From the NCBI RefSeq assembly GCF_001577835.2, contig NC_029547.1, forward strand, positions 59,548,112-59,612,111: 64,000 nt of DNA, read 5' to 3'. This DNA comes from Coturnix japonica. Its lineage: Eukaryota; Chordata; Aves; Galliformes; Phasianidae. The notes below the pieces were generated by a model. The model was not told the DNA's origin. It searched no databases and saw nothing but the letters and a program-made list of their open reading frames with translations. Shown piece after piece: positions 37,031 to 49,045 of this stretch (its first letter is position 1; the number at the start of each line of letters is the position of its first letter). The position numbers were made by a program, and so were the translations under genes.

Positions 37031-40000
37031 AGGAGATGCACAGAAAGTCTGTCTGAGGTTTTATTTGGAAATACGCTACTTTGAACTCTAATTCTGGACA
37101 ACTGTTAGCAGAACTTTAAAGGTAGAAATGAAAGATTATAGGAGTAATTCTGATTATATCTCTTTTGATTCTTCTAATTGTGGAAATAAAGCACACCTCC
37201 AATGTGATACTTTAGATGCTATTAGCACTGTCTAATAAGCAGGTGGTGGCTTTTCTTCTTCTGAGTTGTTGATGAAGAATCTAAGTTACAAACCAAAAGC
37301 AATAATGATGAAATAGATGATATAGCTAATTGTGTTGCATTTCACATTTGCACAAGCATAAACAAGAACAGAAGTTGTTCCACCTCTCACATCAGGTAGT
37401 AATGCTGCTTTGTGTGCATTACACTGCAAACACCAGAAAAAGCAATATGAAAAAGGTTCAATAGTTTCTGCTCACTTGGCTTTTGGGAAGCTGAAGGCTG
37501 ACTTCAGGATGTGACTCAGATTCTTACTAGAAGGAGAATGAAACTACTTCAAAGCACCATTCTACTCTGAAAAATAAATCGGATGTGTTGTCTCAAGAAC
37601 ATTATATTTACCATCTCTTCATTGTCTCTTGGACCGTTAAAGCATTTTGTTATAACTGGCTCTGAGAAGCTCTTGAAACTTGAAAGTGAAGGTTTGCCCT
37701 TTACGTTTCTCCAGAATTAAGGATTCTAAGATCATAACTTTTCCAGCTAGTTTGTTGAGATCCAGGCAGAAAAAGATCTAACTCATTCTCCTAACTGTGT
37801 TCAGGAACACATGAGAAAGGAATGAAAGTGTTCTGTTCACATAACCCTGCAAAGAACTCTCTGAATATAAACAGAATGTAGAACTGGCAGTACATTAATA
37901 AGTACTTTTAATATTGGAATTTATATAGTGCAGTGAATTTAAAAAAAAAAAATGAAAAAAAAAGAAGGAAATTGGTGGATTCGCTGATCTTATTTGACTC
38001 AGTTTATAATGATAACCATTTCTCTCCCTCAGACTGTAGGAATTCCAGCTTTTGAGGGACTCCCAAGATTTTTCCATGCTCTGCTTTCCTCTATTTTGAG
38101 ATGTTGAAAAGAAATGAAAAGATATTGGAAGAGAATTGATTTCAGCACTCTTGATTTTTCTAATTGTAAAAATGAAGTACATCTCACCTCCAGTGTGGTG
38201 CTTTAGATGTTGCTTGCAGTACCTCATGTGTACACCTTTAATTATTGCCTGCAAGTTGTAGAGATCCACCAGGATTTGTGAAAACTTTATGAGGTTCAGT
38301 AGAAACACAGAGCAAAAAGATAATCCTGCCTCTGGAAGTTATTACTCTCTCTGAGCAATGCTGCATGTATAGCAAGGTTTATAAAAACAAAAACCAGCAA
38401 AAAAACACATACAGCTAAAATTCATGGAATATTTCACCAGTTCTCTCTAGTTACTATATGAGAAGTATTTCCATTTTTTCCAACAGTTCTACTATCAAAC
38501 TAGGACACTCTGAAACAGACAAGGAATAAATAAACAAACAAATAAATATTTGCATAGAAGTGCAACAAACCCATATTTTTATGTCTGCCAAGATTTGCCT
38601 GGTTTCACATCAAGATGATGTGAAACTACAATTTTTTCACTGCATCACTCTTCAGAAACAGCTTCTCAGAGGAATACATTAGAAAAAGAGGAATAAAAGC
38701 TTATTAAAGTGTATGTTCTCTACCAAGGTTCTCTAAAGTTTTGTTTTGACAGACTTTCTGTATTGTTTTCATCTCTTCAGAGTATTGCAGTATAAGACCT
38801 CTCAGCCGGAGCCTTTATCTGTTAAAGCTTAATGTCTTGAATTGGGTACCTGGCCAAGAAATCCTCTTGAATTTTAATCACAGTGGTAGCTAACGCAGTG
38901 GTTCTCATTCTCTCTTTGACTTTCAACAAGTAATATTACTGCAGTATTACCTAAATACATACTGTCTTTTTTCTTTTTTTTTTTGCCTTCTTGGAAGTGC
39001 AGTTTTGTATTGCTCTCACTCATAATGATACTTAAGCAACTCACAAAGCGCTCTGAGTCTGCAAAGTGCTCCACAGACCTTAAATAATGCTTATTAAATG
39101 TTAAAACACCAACAATAGGGCAGGCAAAGAAGCAGCATAGTCTCATTGAAGGTGCAGGGGAATGGTGGGCTAATCTGGAGCCTAATTCTGATGGTAATTG
39201 CCTACACCCAGCTCTCACTGACTTCCCAAATGCTTGTCATAAGATTTTGACTAAAATGTCATGATAATGGTGTGGTTCCCATCACCTTCTTTACTGGTGC
39301 ACCAGGCTCAGTAATCTCCCCATTTACATCCTGACCACAAAACAGAACTTCTGCTTGGACAGTGCTCCAGAGATCACACAGATTATGTGTTTTCTGGGAT
39401 AAAATATCCCATCTAAAGAATATTTGTTTCAGTGAGTAGAATGACTGACATGTGAACCTGAACATCAGATTATAAGAAACGCTTTCATTGTAGGCCTTTT
39501 TCTTCACCCCGTCTCTATTACCATGGCCTTACCACTGGGCGAATTACTTGCTTTACCTGTGTCCCAGTTATTCTAGTAGTATAGTAAGGATATTCACACT
39601 TATCAACATACTTAAAAGTCCCTGGGCAAATTTGCAATCTAACAGAGCCAATTTTCATTAGTGTTTATCAGCAGTGACAAAACTTTGCAGGCAAAAATAT
39701 TTCTCCAGGTACAAGATATACTCCACTGTGAGACTCCCTGCAATCACAGACAGAATTACATTGACCTGATGGTCCTTGACACACAATTGTTTTCACGCCA
39801 GCAGTACAACACAGACAGACCTAAAAGACCAAACACGTCCCCAGGATAACTACCAAGCTTTAGACCAGGAATCACATACACCTCCAAACTGACGTACCTC
39901 TGCTCAGTATGTACAGATTTGCCCTAATGACATAAATAACATCTGGAGACTAAAGCCCATATATACATTGACAGCGAGTGACAATCTCCACACAATTTCT

Positions 40001-41851
40001 CCATAAGCCTTAAAACTGAAGGGCAAACATTAGAGGAAAAAAAGCATTTGGCAATGCAAACAAGCAAACCCTACAGCATCCAATTTCCTCTTACTGCAGT
40101 AGAAACACAGACATAAACTATACTAGTTTTCTTTCAGCCCACAGTTTCAGTGACAGACGTTTCATACTGCCCTCTGAAGGAGAGAAAGAATAAATGTTTT
40201 GTAGCTTGAAATACTTTTCAGTACTTCTTGTGCTTCAGAGTGTAACCCACAGCAGGGTCACACCTGCACTGGCATGCTGTCAATAGCAGACAGCCAGGCA
40301 TGGCCCACTGTGCAGAAGGCCTGTTCGGATTTGGTAGCATGTAGCACACCCCTGCAGTGCCTGAGCTGGACTCCTCTTTCTTTGGATGTAAGGAGATGTG
40401 CAGTTACAAAATGCAATGATCCTGGTGAAGCTCTTATTATAAGACAAAGTCTTTTTGCTACTGGCTGTTTTAAAATTCACTTTTTCTTCTCTGTCTTTGA
40501 AATTCAGTTGATTTGTGAGCACAGGATTTCTTCCAGGAAGTGTTGATAGGCTCCTGTGAGAACTCTGATCTGCAGAAGAAGGTGCTTGAGATTTTTTGAT
40601 CAGTCACTTTGTTTTCTGGTTTGGATCCTGAATTTATCAGCTTTATATGTTGTTTGATTTTGGGCTGTGATTTACTATTTCTCTCCTTTTATATTCAGAT
40701 ATCCTGTGCTATTTAGCAGAAGCTGAATTCTGTCTCTTTTAGGATGGTTGGGTGGAGGCGGCGGGTTGCTCTTTATTGTCAGAGACTTTGTGACTTCAGT
40801 ATTAAACATAATGAATTCTACCTGCACTATAAAGCAGCCTTGCTTTTCTTTGAGGTAAATGCGTAGAGGAGTGGGTGATGAAAGACTACACTCATGGAGT
40901 AGCCATGGTTACGACCAAAGTGCTCTGGCTACTTGGTAGACCCAGCTCACCCTCTGTTTAAAAATGATGTGGCATAGTTATTCTGCACCCTAAGGTAATA
41001 ATCTGTGGATGACTGACAAAGGTTGCATCACAGCACCACACTGGCACTCAAAAAATGTGCACAAATGCATATGTACATATGCTCAAATGGTATATTGCCC
41101 CTGCTTTCCACACCTGATATGACCTGATACACCTGAATGAGGATACCACTTGCTGGCTGCTCTTCTCCCCCATCCCCCCAGGGACACACAAATACTCCAC
41201 AAGGCTCTGCTTGTGCTCTCTGGTACAAACCTGAAGCAGATTTCAGGTGGTCTGAAAGTCTCCAAGTGTTGCAGATCCTTGAGAATATGTCAGAGGATCT
41301 CAAGAGAACTGGTACAGGAGAAAGCTGCTTCAGAATGGCTGCCTGAAGGCAGGAAAGCAGCAAGGGAGAAAACATACTTGGTTTTATTGGTGAAATTTAT
41401 TTATCCTGCATGGACACATTTAGCTTAGTACCAATTTCTCTTGATTAGAAGATGGAAAAGGCAATTATAAGAAGCATCAGTATCAAAACCTATTTTATTA
41501 TATTGCAATTCTTATATCAAATTCAGAAAGGGCATCTTTCAATGACACTGAATGCATTAACAACATACTAACAGACTATTAACTACATTTGTCTTATTCT
41601 TTAAAGCTCTCACCTTAAGAAAAGTTGCTTACCTGCAACTTGTTATAACTGAAGCAGTTCTTCATCAGACCTCCAAGATGTTCCAGGACATTAATCTTCT
41701 ACTGCTAGGAGTGAAGAATCCAAATGAACCAGAACTTTGAATTTGTCATACACTCTGGTAAACATGATAAGGAAATGATAAAGAATGGATATTTAGCTCT
41801 TATTGGAGAAACTCCTCACACTCTCTCACTCTATAAAAAGAAGATGAAATG
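37031..41851. other. Intergenic, with a diverged direct repeat
   Basis: No gene is supported. Two related segments, about 37,164-37,227 and 38,150-38,220, share roughly three quarters of their bases (both contain TTCTAATTGT and TTTAGATG). The minus-strand frame at 37,895-38,308 (137 codons) covers the second copy; it has no recognised domain and a homopolymer-rich tail. Confidence 0.45.
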
Positions 41852-42020
41852 CACGTAGGTAGCTTTGAAAATAATGCCGTCTATTTACTTCCATGGAAGC
41901 TACAATGAGGAGTATAATGACACTATTTGATAGAGCAAATTCTCAGCTACAAGACTTACTGTTCAATATAGTTATCACTATTAGCTATGCATTTTCACCA
42001 GTGATGAACAAGAGCCTGCA

Positions 42021-42092
42021 AGCAGAGTGGCGCAGCGGAAGCGTGCTGGGCCCATAACCCAGAGGTCGATGGATCGAAACCATCCTCTACTT
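42021..42092 (+). tRNA. Initiator tRNA-Met (CAT), possibly a retroposed copy
   Basis: Seventy-two bases match vertebrate initiator tRNA-Met almost exactly. They include AGCAGAGTGGCGC at the 5' end, the anticodon loop CCCATAACC, and the initiator-type T arm GGTCGATGGATCGAAACC, so the A and B box promoters look intact. Compared with the human gene as I recall it, the acceptor 3' strand reads CTCTACT and not CTCTGCT (giving a C-A mismatch at pair 3-70). The discriminator base is T and not A. No T4 terminator follows until about 42,130. It sits between a mariner-like arm and a CR1 3' tail. I judge it more likely a retroposed or degenerate copy than a working gene, but the promoter boxes would allow transcription. 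Confidence 0.7.
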
Positions 42093-42157
42093 GGCTTGCA
42101 TTTGATGCTTGGACTAGATCTTAGTGGTCTTTTCCAGCCTTTATGATTCCATGCTGC
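42093..42157 (+). repeat. CR1 3' tail directly joined to the tRNA
   Basis: About 65 bases, mostly the CR1 3' end in sense orientation (TTGGACTAGATCTTAGTGGT, then CTTTTCCAGCC and ATGATTCCATG). It starts within a few bases of the tRNA 3' end. It could be the template-switch tail of a chimeric retrocopy. Confidence 0.75.
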
Positions 42158-42189
42158 CTGAACAACAATCTCTATGACTATCCAGAATG

Positions 42190-43065
42190 TGTCTTGTCTT
42201 GACTGCCACTGTTGCCACAGTACTTCAGATGTGGTCCCAGCAGAGCAAAATAGAGGTGAAGGGTCACCTTTGTCAACCTGCTGGCCATACTCTTTTTAAT
42301 ACACCCCAAGATACAGGTGGCCTTCTTGGCCACAGGAACACCTGGCCAGCTTATGGCCAACCCGTTGTCCACAGAAACACCCAGGTCCTTCTCTGCCTCT
42401 GCAGCAGGTCATCCCCTAGCCTGTATTGATGCATGTGTTTATTCCTCTCCGGGAGCAGGACTCTACACTTGCTCATGTTAAACCTCATCTGATTCCTCCC
42501 TCTCCAACTCTGATCTGTCCAGGTCTTGTTGAATGGCAACACAGTCTTCCAGTGTGCCTGCCTTTCCTCCCAGCTTTATATAATCAAAAAACTTGCCAAA
42601 CGTTTCCTGGATCTACTTTCTTACTCTTTTTGATGACTGGTGTACACTGTCTATCCTCCAGTCTTAAGGCACATTTCCCATTTGCCAGGAACTTTCAGAG
42701 ATGACTGAGAGCAGTTCAGCAGTCACCTCTGCCAGTTCTCAACATGCATAGTGTCATCCTACTTAGGTCCATGGATTTGTGTGCATTGATTTTGGCAAGA
42801 TGCTCTCTGACTGAATCCTCCTTGACCAATGAATACTCCAAGTATTTTAAGAGGTCAATGCTGTCTCTCCTGAAGTTCAGGTAAATAGTCCTACTCACTG
42901 CTTTTCTTCTTCCATGTAAGATATTGAATGCCACCATCTCCTGATCACTGCATCCCAAGCTGCTCCCAGCTTACATGCCCAACTAGCCCATTCTTGTTAG
43001 TAGGAACAAGGTCGAATACCACATCCGTCCTCATCAGCTCTTCCAGCACCTATATGAGATAGTTA
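42190..43065 (-). repeat. CR1 LINE, about 0.9 kb, antisense, inside the mariner-like element
   Basis: Antisense CR1 lacking its extreme 3' end. Minus-strand frames give CR1 reverse transcriptase pieces: GPHLKYC near 42,200-42,230 and FNMSKCRVL near 42,450-42,480. It fills most of the interval between the two mariner-like arms. Confidence 0.85.
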
Positions 43066-43284
43066 TCATCAGTGCATTGTAGACACCACATGGTGAACTT
43101 CAACCCTTGGTGTGAACATTCAACCTCTACTACTATACCACCAATATCTGTTTCTGACATTGAAGGCCAATATCATAATAATGTAGGAGGCATTACTTTT
43201 GGAGCAGCCCTCACAGATTATTTTGCTTTCCTCACTGACGGAAATGTGTATTTTATATGAGAAAATAGTAACAGCAATGTTACT

Positions 43285-43334
43285 TGTCATTTGCAATGAA
43301 TATCCTGCTTATGTCATTTGCAATGAATATCCTG
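43285..43334. repeat. Short tandem duplication, 27-bp period
   Basis: The 20-mer TGTCATTTGCAATGAATATC recurs at 43,285 and 43,312, a recent-looking perfect local duplication. Confidence 0.9.
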
Positions 43335-43374
43335 ACCCCCCAACCATCTCCTGGCACAGCTCCTGTGAGAGCTG

Positions 43375-43545
43375 TAGCTGCCATGAGGCCTCCCCTCAGC
43401 TTCTCTTCTCTGGGCTGAGCAAACCCAAGGGTTTGCTGCTCCTCACTCTTCTTGTCCTCCAGATCCTTCTTCATCTTCATAGCCCACCTTTGGACTTGGT
43501 TTTATGCCTTTCAAGCTGTCTCTACAGAAATAGAGTGTGAGTGTC
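43375..43545 (-). repeat. CR1 LINE fragment, antisense
   Basis: Antisense CR1 internal piece (CATGAGGCCTCCCCTCAGCT, then CTCTGGGCTGAGCAAACCC), separate from the copy inside the mariner-like element. Confidence 0.85.
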
Positions 43546-44213
43546 TCAATGCACAAATAAACACAGAAGACCAGTTCTTATCCTTTGATCAACAACAGCT
43601 GCATATTCACATTTCCTTGAGGCACAAAGCTAGTTCATTAACCCACTGCACTGAGAAAACCTGGCAGTGAGTGACACCTGTGTTAGTGATTTTTCGTGCA
43701 GAACCTGTGATTCCAAAGCAAGAAGCAACTCCGTGTCCTTGGAGCTGGAACTAGACTAAGTGTCATTGTAGTTTAAGCAACAGTGATCAAAAGTAGCTGT
43801 CACAATCGACAGGATTCAGTTCCAACACTTTGTACTAATCTAAAGTAAGTAAAGAACATTATGTTCAAAGAAATGATTTTTGTATAAGACTTGACTTTTA
43901 AGTCTTACGAATTTATGTGCAGAAAATATTCTTTTGATCTGAGTTCAGTGGCTTTCCCATGTATCTAAAAAGAGTTAGCAGAAAAGGTAGTAAATTAAAT
44001 GGAAATATAAAATAAATATAGCTGTAGATCGCTGTTTCTTCATGGTTTTGCCGTCTCAAAAAAGAATCAAGAAATTGTTATCTTAGAGAATGTGACAGAT
44101 TATTATGGCAAAGAGAAATGGGGAAAGAAGCTTATACTCAGGGCTGTGTTTCACATAGTGATGAACTCTTGTGACTGAAAACAGTTTGGGCAGTGGCTCC
44201 TTTGGTTCACATC
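43546..44213. other. Intergenic, no gene recognised
   Basis: AT-rich sequence between two CR1 copies; nothing recognised. Confidence 0.4.
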
Positions 44214-44512
44214 ACAGAATCACAGAATCACAGAATTACCCGGGTTGGAAGGGACCTCAAGGATCATGTAGTTCCAACCCCCCTGCCTGGCAGGGCCACC
44301 AAACATACACATTTACTAGATCAGGTTGCCCAGGGCCCCGTCCAACCTGGTCTTGAACACCTCCAAGGACGGGGCATCCACAACCTCCCTGGGCAGCCTG
44401 TTCCAGGGCCTAACCACTCTCCTAGTAAAGAACTTTCCCCTAACATCCAACCTAAATCTTCCCTCCTTCAACTTAAAACCATTTCCCCTAGTCCTGCTAT
44501 TATACATGACAC
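44214..44512 (-). repeat. CR1 LINE 3' end, antisense, relatively young
   Basis: Starts with three tandem tail units (ATCACAGA) and follows the CR1 3' UTR closely for 300 bases (ACCCGGGTTGGAAGGGACCT, TCCAACCTGGTCTTGAACAC, CCCTGGGCAGCCTGTTCCAG). It is the least diverged CR1 in the window by eye. The minus-strand frame over it (ending NLI) includes the conserved [13 protein letters not shown]-type CR1 C-terminus. Confidence 0.96.
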
Positions 44513-47500
44513 ATGACACTTACAGACCACTAGTGTCAAAAGCAACTGCTTTTATAGTTCATCACTTTTAAACTTCTCTGAGTTAATGGCCCTTTCTGTT
44601 GTGTGATGATATGTTTTTAAGCCTATACTGGGGCTAAAGAGGTGATATGAGAGTTTTTGCTACCTACTCTGTGATGCTGAAGAACCTAGGTTCTTTGTGT
44701 TCTAGAACAAATACAGCATGATGGGAAGTATGCACTGCACAGTTAGAACATTCAGAATGAATTACAGGTTAAATTTTTGTACTACAAAATCATTGAGCAG
44801 TAGTATTTGCACTGTTGGTAATTACTAGTGTGTGCTCAAGAGCAGATCTTGGTGCTGGATTTAAACACAGTGGGTTTTGTAGTGTAACAAGTAAGAATGA
44901 ATGTCGAGGTCTTTGAGCTCAGTTTTTGGTTAGAAGACATTTCTGTAATGTTTTGTTTGTAAACCATGGATGAAAATGTTTATCAGGGTAGAGAATCAAG
45001 AAGGAAAAGGCAATAGTTTGGCTTCTCTTCGTTTCTTTGTCTTCTGTAGCTGTGATTCCACACCTTTCAGAGCCACTTCTTCATTTCCATCCTGCCTTGT
45101 TACATTAACCTAAGTAAGCACATGCTATTTTAAACTGTATAATGCCTCCAGGATTTTCTCTGATTTATTGACTTTCCTCTGGGGTTTCAAATTAGCAGGG
45201 GATATACAAATCACAAGAAGTGTTTGCTCAGGTACTAATTTTGAGCTCACATGGGTACAGATGTATGTGTAAAAAAATAAAACTTCTGGAAAATATTTAG
45301 AGAAGAATGGCACATGAAATTTTATACTGAATGAGATGGAAGAGTTTGTTGGCAATAGCCATACTATGCAGTATGTTCTGTAGATAAGACAAGCACCAGA
45401 AATACTGCCATGCCCAGTCATTCAGCAGGGAGGAGAGTAGCGTTTTCCAAATGGGCTACTTTTCATTCAACCTGCTTTCCATTTCTCACATGACAGCTCC
45501 AGCTCTCTGCTTGTTCTGCAGTTGTTCCCATCCAACCACAATGCTTTCTGAGCTCCATTGTTTCAGCAGCTTCCCTTCCTACATAATATACTAAAGCTTT
45601 GTCTCAAAGAAGATTAGGAAAGCTGTCAGAAAAGGTGAGATTTGTTTACAAAGAGAACAAGAAGTAAATGGATGAGGTGGAGGCAAAAGGAAGAGTGGTG
45701 TCTAAAGGTTAATGTAAAATGGAACAAAACTCATAGGAATTGTTTCAAGGAAAAAGATCGCAGGCATCTGAAATGTAAGAGAACCTACATCAAAGAAAGA
45801 CTATTTAATGACCAGGTCATGAAATCATGAAAAAAATATTAATATTTTTATTCTAGAATAAGAACTGAACTGGTTCTCAAACCATTACCCTTATCCTATT
45901 CAGTAACACAAAATGTTAAAATCTTCATCTCCAACTTTCATTGTGTGGAGACCAGCATTAAGAATACCACATATATTCTTTCCAAGTGTTTGCTCATACT
46001 GTATTGATACAAAGGCGCCTACATACATAGAAAGATGTCTGAAGTCACACTGAAGCATGTCTTTTATGCTCCCACTGAACTGATGGGTTGTCTTTGTACT
46101 TATCATCATTTCAGTATTTATGATGATTCATGTGTTGCAAAGAGATGTACCTAGGCTTAATCATAGGGGTGAACAGCTAGTGCCAAATAACTTTGCTGAG
46201 CCCAAAAGAATTATTAAGTTTCTGTTTTGATAACTGCACCTAGGAAAACACTAGTGCAGAAACAGGGCACAAAATCTGTGACCACTTGAAGTTCCGTTTT
46301 CAGTTTTCCAGCAAGCAAGAAGGTAATTAGATTTTCTTTATGTTTTTATGATGTATAATAGCATTAGCAATGTCTGGGTTGGGTGTTTCCTGACAGTTAA
46401 TGGGTTGGGTGAGGAGCCCTTGGGTGTATTTTAGAACTTTTACTCTTCCAGCCAGTCATTAGCTGCCAGGAAATGTTTGACTCAGGGATCATTATTGCTT
46501 AAATATTGCCTCTAAAAGCTTCTTATTGCTATCAATTTATTTTGCTTTTCTGCTGTATTAGCAGGCCTAAGTAGTAATACCATTAACTATAATAACAAAT
46601 CAGGTAAATAATAAAAGCTTTGCAGCCCGGGAATTGACCAAGACAAATTACTTTATTTTCTACGTATTTCTAGTTTGGAGTTGGATACTGACACTGTAAT
46701 AAATCCAAAAACAGGAAGAAATATAATGTGAATAGAAGAAGGAAAAGGGGGAAGGGAGAAAGAAAAACAGTCAGGGTGGTGAAGATAGCAGGAATGTAAA
46801 GCAGAAATTTTAACCGAGGAACAGTGCAAAAGAACTGATGTAGCATGCCAAATAAGTGCAGATATTTCATCACCAACAGCCTCCTTCTGTGTTTTTGTTT
46901 TAATGTGTAAACAACAGATTGTGGCTTGAGGCCACAGTACAAATATTAAGCAGGATACTCTCTCTCTGACTTTGTCAGAAGTTTCCTGAAAGGAAAGATC
47001 TCACTTAAAATTCCCAAAAGCAAAGGAAAATGAAATATTATCTCAGTAGGAACCAAAGCTTTGTCTCTTTTTCACCTGGAGAGACTGTAGATTCACTTTC
47101 CACTTGCCTCTATTCATTAGCATGCTCTCTTCATAAGTCGCCAAGCAGCATGGTCTTTCATACTTAGTAGTTCAGCTTTTCAAAGTAGGTCAACAGGAAA
47201 GTGAGTGTGAACACATAAGAATTTCTTTGTGGGAAGAAATTGTAGGGAACAAGGTGTGTTAGTTTATAATTGATGTGGTGAGAAAGTGTAAGTTTAAAGA
47301 ATACAGTAATTATTAAATCTAAGAATCTGTAAAACATGGCTGTGAAGCATTGCAGTAGCTGGTGGTGCTGTCAGTGTGCTATCACAGAAAGGACAATGCT
47401 CCTTTTAGGAGATTCCTAAACTCATGTTGAGTTGTCCCACATCTCTGAAGGAAATATGGTCTTGTTCAATAGTCTAGACATGGCTAGACTTTTATGTCAG

Positions 47501-48364
47501 CAAGATATTGTCCAAACATGCTCTTTCTGGCAAGGTATTAATTTACAGATAGCTATGGGAACCTAGGCAGTGACACAAAATTCTGCCCTTTCTGCAAAGC
47601 TTGCATGTTTTCTGACTATTTAAACAACCACAGAAAGGCATTACAACTTGAAAACTGTGTAGTACACCATACATACTCCTCACACAGCAATCAGGCTGCT
47701 GTTAAATTTCTAGTCTGTCTTGTGAATTATATTGACATTAGTTTTTCACTTCATTTTTAGCTTAAATAAGGCATTTGTGAAAGAGGCAGTGTGCAGCAGT
47801 GAGGCTTCCCACTGACCTGTGTTCCAGCAAAGCCTTCCTGTGGGCACTCAGGTCAAACAACATTTCAGTACACCTTGGGGAAATATATTTCTAAAGCATT
47901 CACAGAGTAGTTTTACAGTTTTGCTTAAATTAAACCTATTGTGTATATTAAAAGCATAGTATCAAGTCTAATTTATCTTGATACTATGATTTAAAATAAC
48001 AACAACATGATCAGAGAAAAGTGCTATTTATTTAATCATCAATGAACTTATTCTATAGATGACGAAGAATATGCTAATTAAACCATAATTATTTGATATT
48101 ATCATGGTATCTTAGGTCAGACTAGAACTATTAACTTCACCCTGTCCATTAATCTGCAATGATAATTAAATGTCATAATAAATTTTTTACCTTCAATGAA
48201 GTCAAATTTCTAAAGGTATGTGATGCAGTCAGGATCATAAATGTGTTTGAAATTTAGGTTGAAAGTTGTTGTTTCAGAGACAAACTGATATAATGAGATG
48301 AACGGTACTTCCAAATAGACTTATCCTAGAATTATTTTCAATTTTCATTAATTCAGATTATGAG
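44513..48364. other. Intergenic, no gene recognised
   Basis: About 3.9 kb of AT-rich DNA. The notable structure is a perfect 12-bp inverted repeat at 47,955-47,988. No gene or known transposon was recognised. Confidence 0.45.
47955..47988. other. Perfect 12-bp inverted repeat with 10-nt loop
   Basis: CATAGTATCAAG (47,955-47,966) and its exact complement CTTGATACTATG (47,977-47,988) flank a TCTAATTTAT loop. No T-run or tRNA/miRNA-scale stem extends from it. Confidence 0.9.
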
Positions 48365-48572
48365 GTTTCTTCACTAAGAGGGTGGTCAGGCACTGAAACA
48401 GCCTCCCCAGGGAAGCAGTCATGGCACTGAGCTTGCAGAATTTCAAGAAGCATCTGGACAGTGCTCTCAGACATATGGTCTGACTTTTGGGTGGTCCTGT
48501 GTGGAGCCAGGAGTTGGACTTGATGATCCTTATGGGTCCCTTCCTTCTCAGATATTTTCTGATTCTATATTT
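48365..48572 (+). repeat. CR1 LINE 3' end, sense
   Basis: Sense CR1 3' end: begins near AAGAGGGTGGTCAGGCACTG, passes GGACTTGATGATCCTTATGG and ends with the tail TTTTCTGATTCTAT. Confidence 0.93.
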
Positions 48573-49045
48573 TTTCAATATTATAAGGAATAGAATCTTC
48601 CGTGCAGTAAAAGTAAGCTGCCCACAACTGAGATTCCTATTCTGTACAGCAAAATAAAAGTAGGAAGCCACCTATCACCTGCACAGTTATGAATTATTTG
48701 AGTTCTGGCATTTGGAGAATACATATTTAATCCTAACTGTGGTAGATAGGCTCTTCAGAAGTGAAAACAGATGTATTAAACTCTCATAGCTGGAGTTTAC
48801 TTGTCTCAAAGACAGCCAGAGCAACTCCTACCTGAACTGGTTTTGTACATAGAGACATTATTTGCTCAACAGTTAATTGACCCAGTTTTCTGAGAAGATT
48901 AGGAAAAAAATAATAATAATAAAAAATGTTCCCAGAGAGTATTCTTGAACCCATGAATATTGTTACTCGATTCAGTTGGAAGAACACTGAAGTTGTGAAA
49001 TCTTGCATTTAGAAAATGAGAAATGGCCAGAATAGTGCTTTCTCC
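48573..49045. other. Intergenic spacer between CR1 copies
   Basis: Nothing recognised. Confidence 0.4.

Larger units (their letters stand above)
41852..43219. mobile_element. Galluhop/mariner-like DNA transposon ends, interrupted by nested insertions
   Basis: The left end (41,852-42,020) and right end (about 43,065-43,219) carry matching terminal inverted repeats around the core AAAGTAATGCC (left copy GAAAATAATGCC; right copy, on the opposite strand, CCAAAAGTAATGCC). They resemble the chicken Galluhop/Mariner1 family. The left arm also contains the typical ATTTGATAGAGCAAATTCTC block and the right arm a CAACCTCTACTAC block. The transposase interior is absent. The space is filled with a tRNA-iMet sequence, a CR1 3' tail and an antisense CR1. 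The family name is from memory. Confidence 0.65.
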
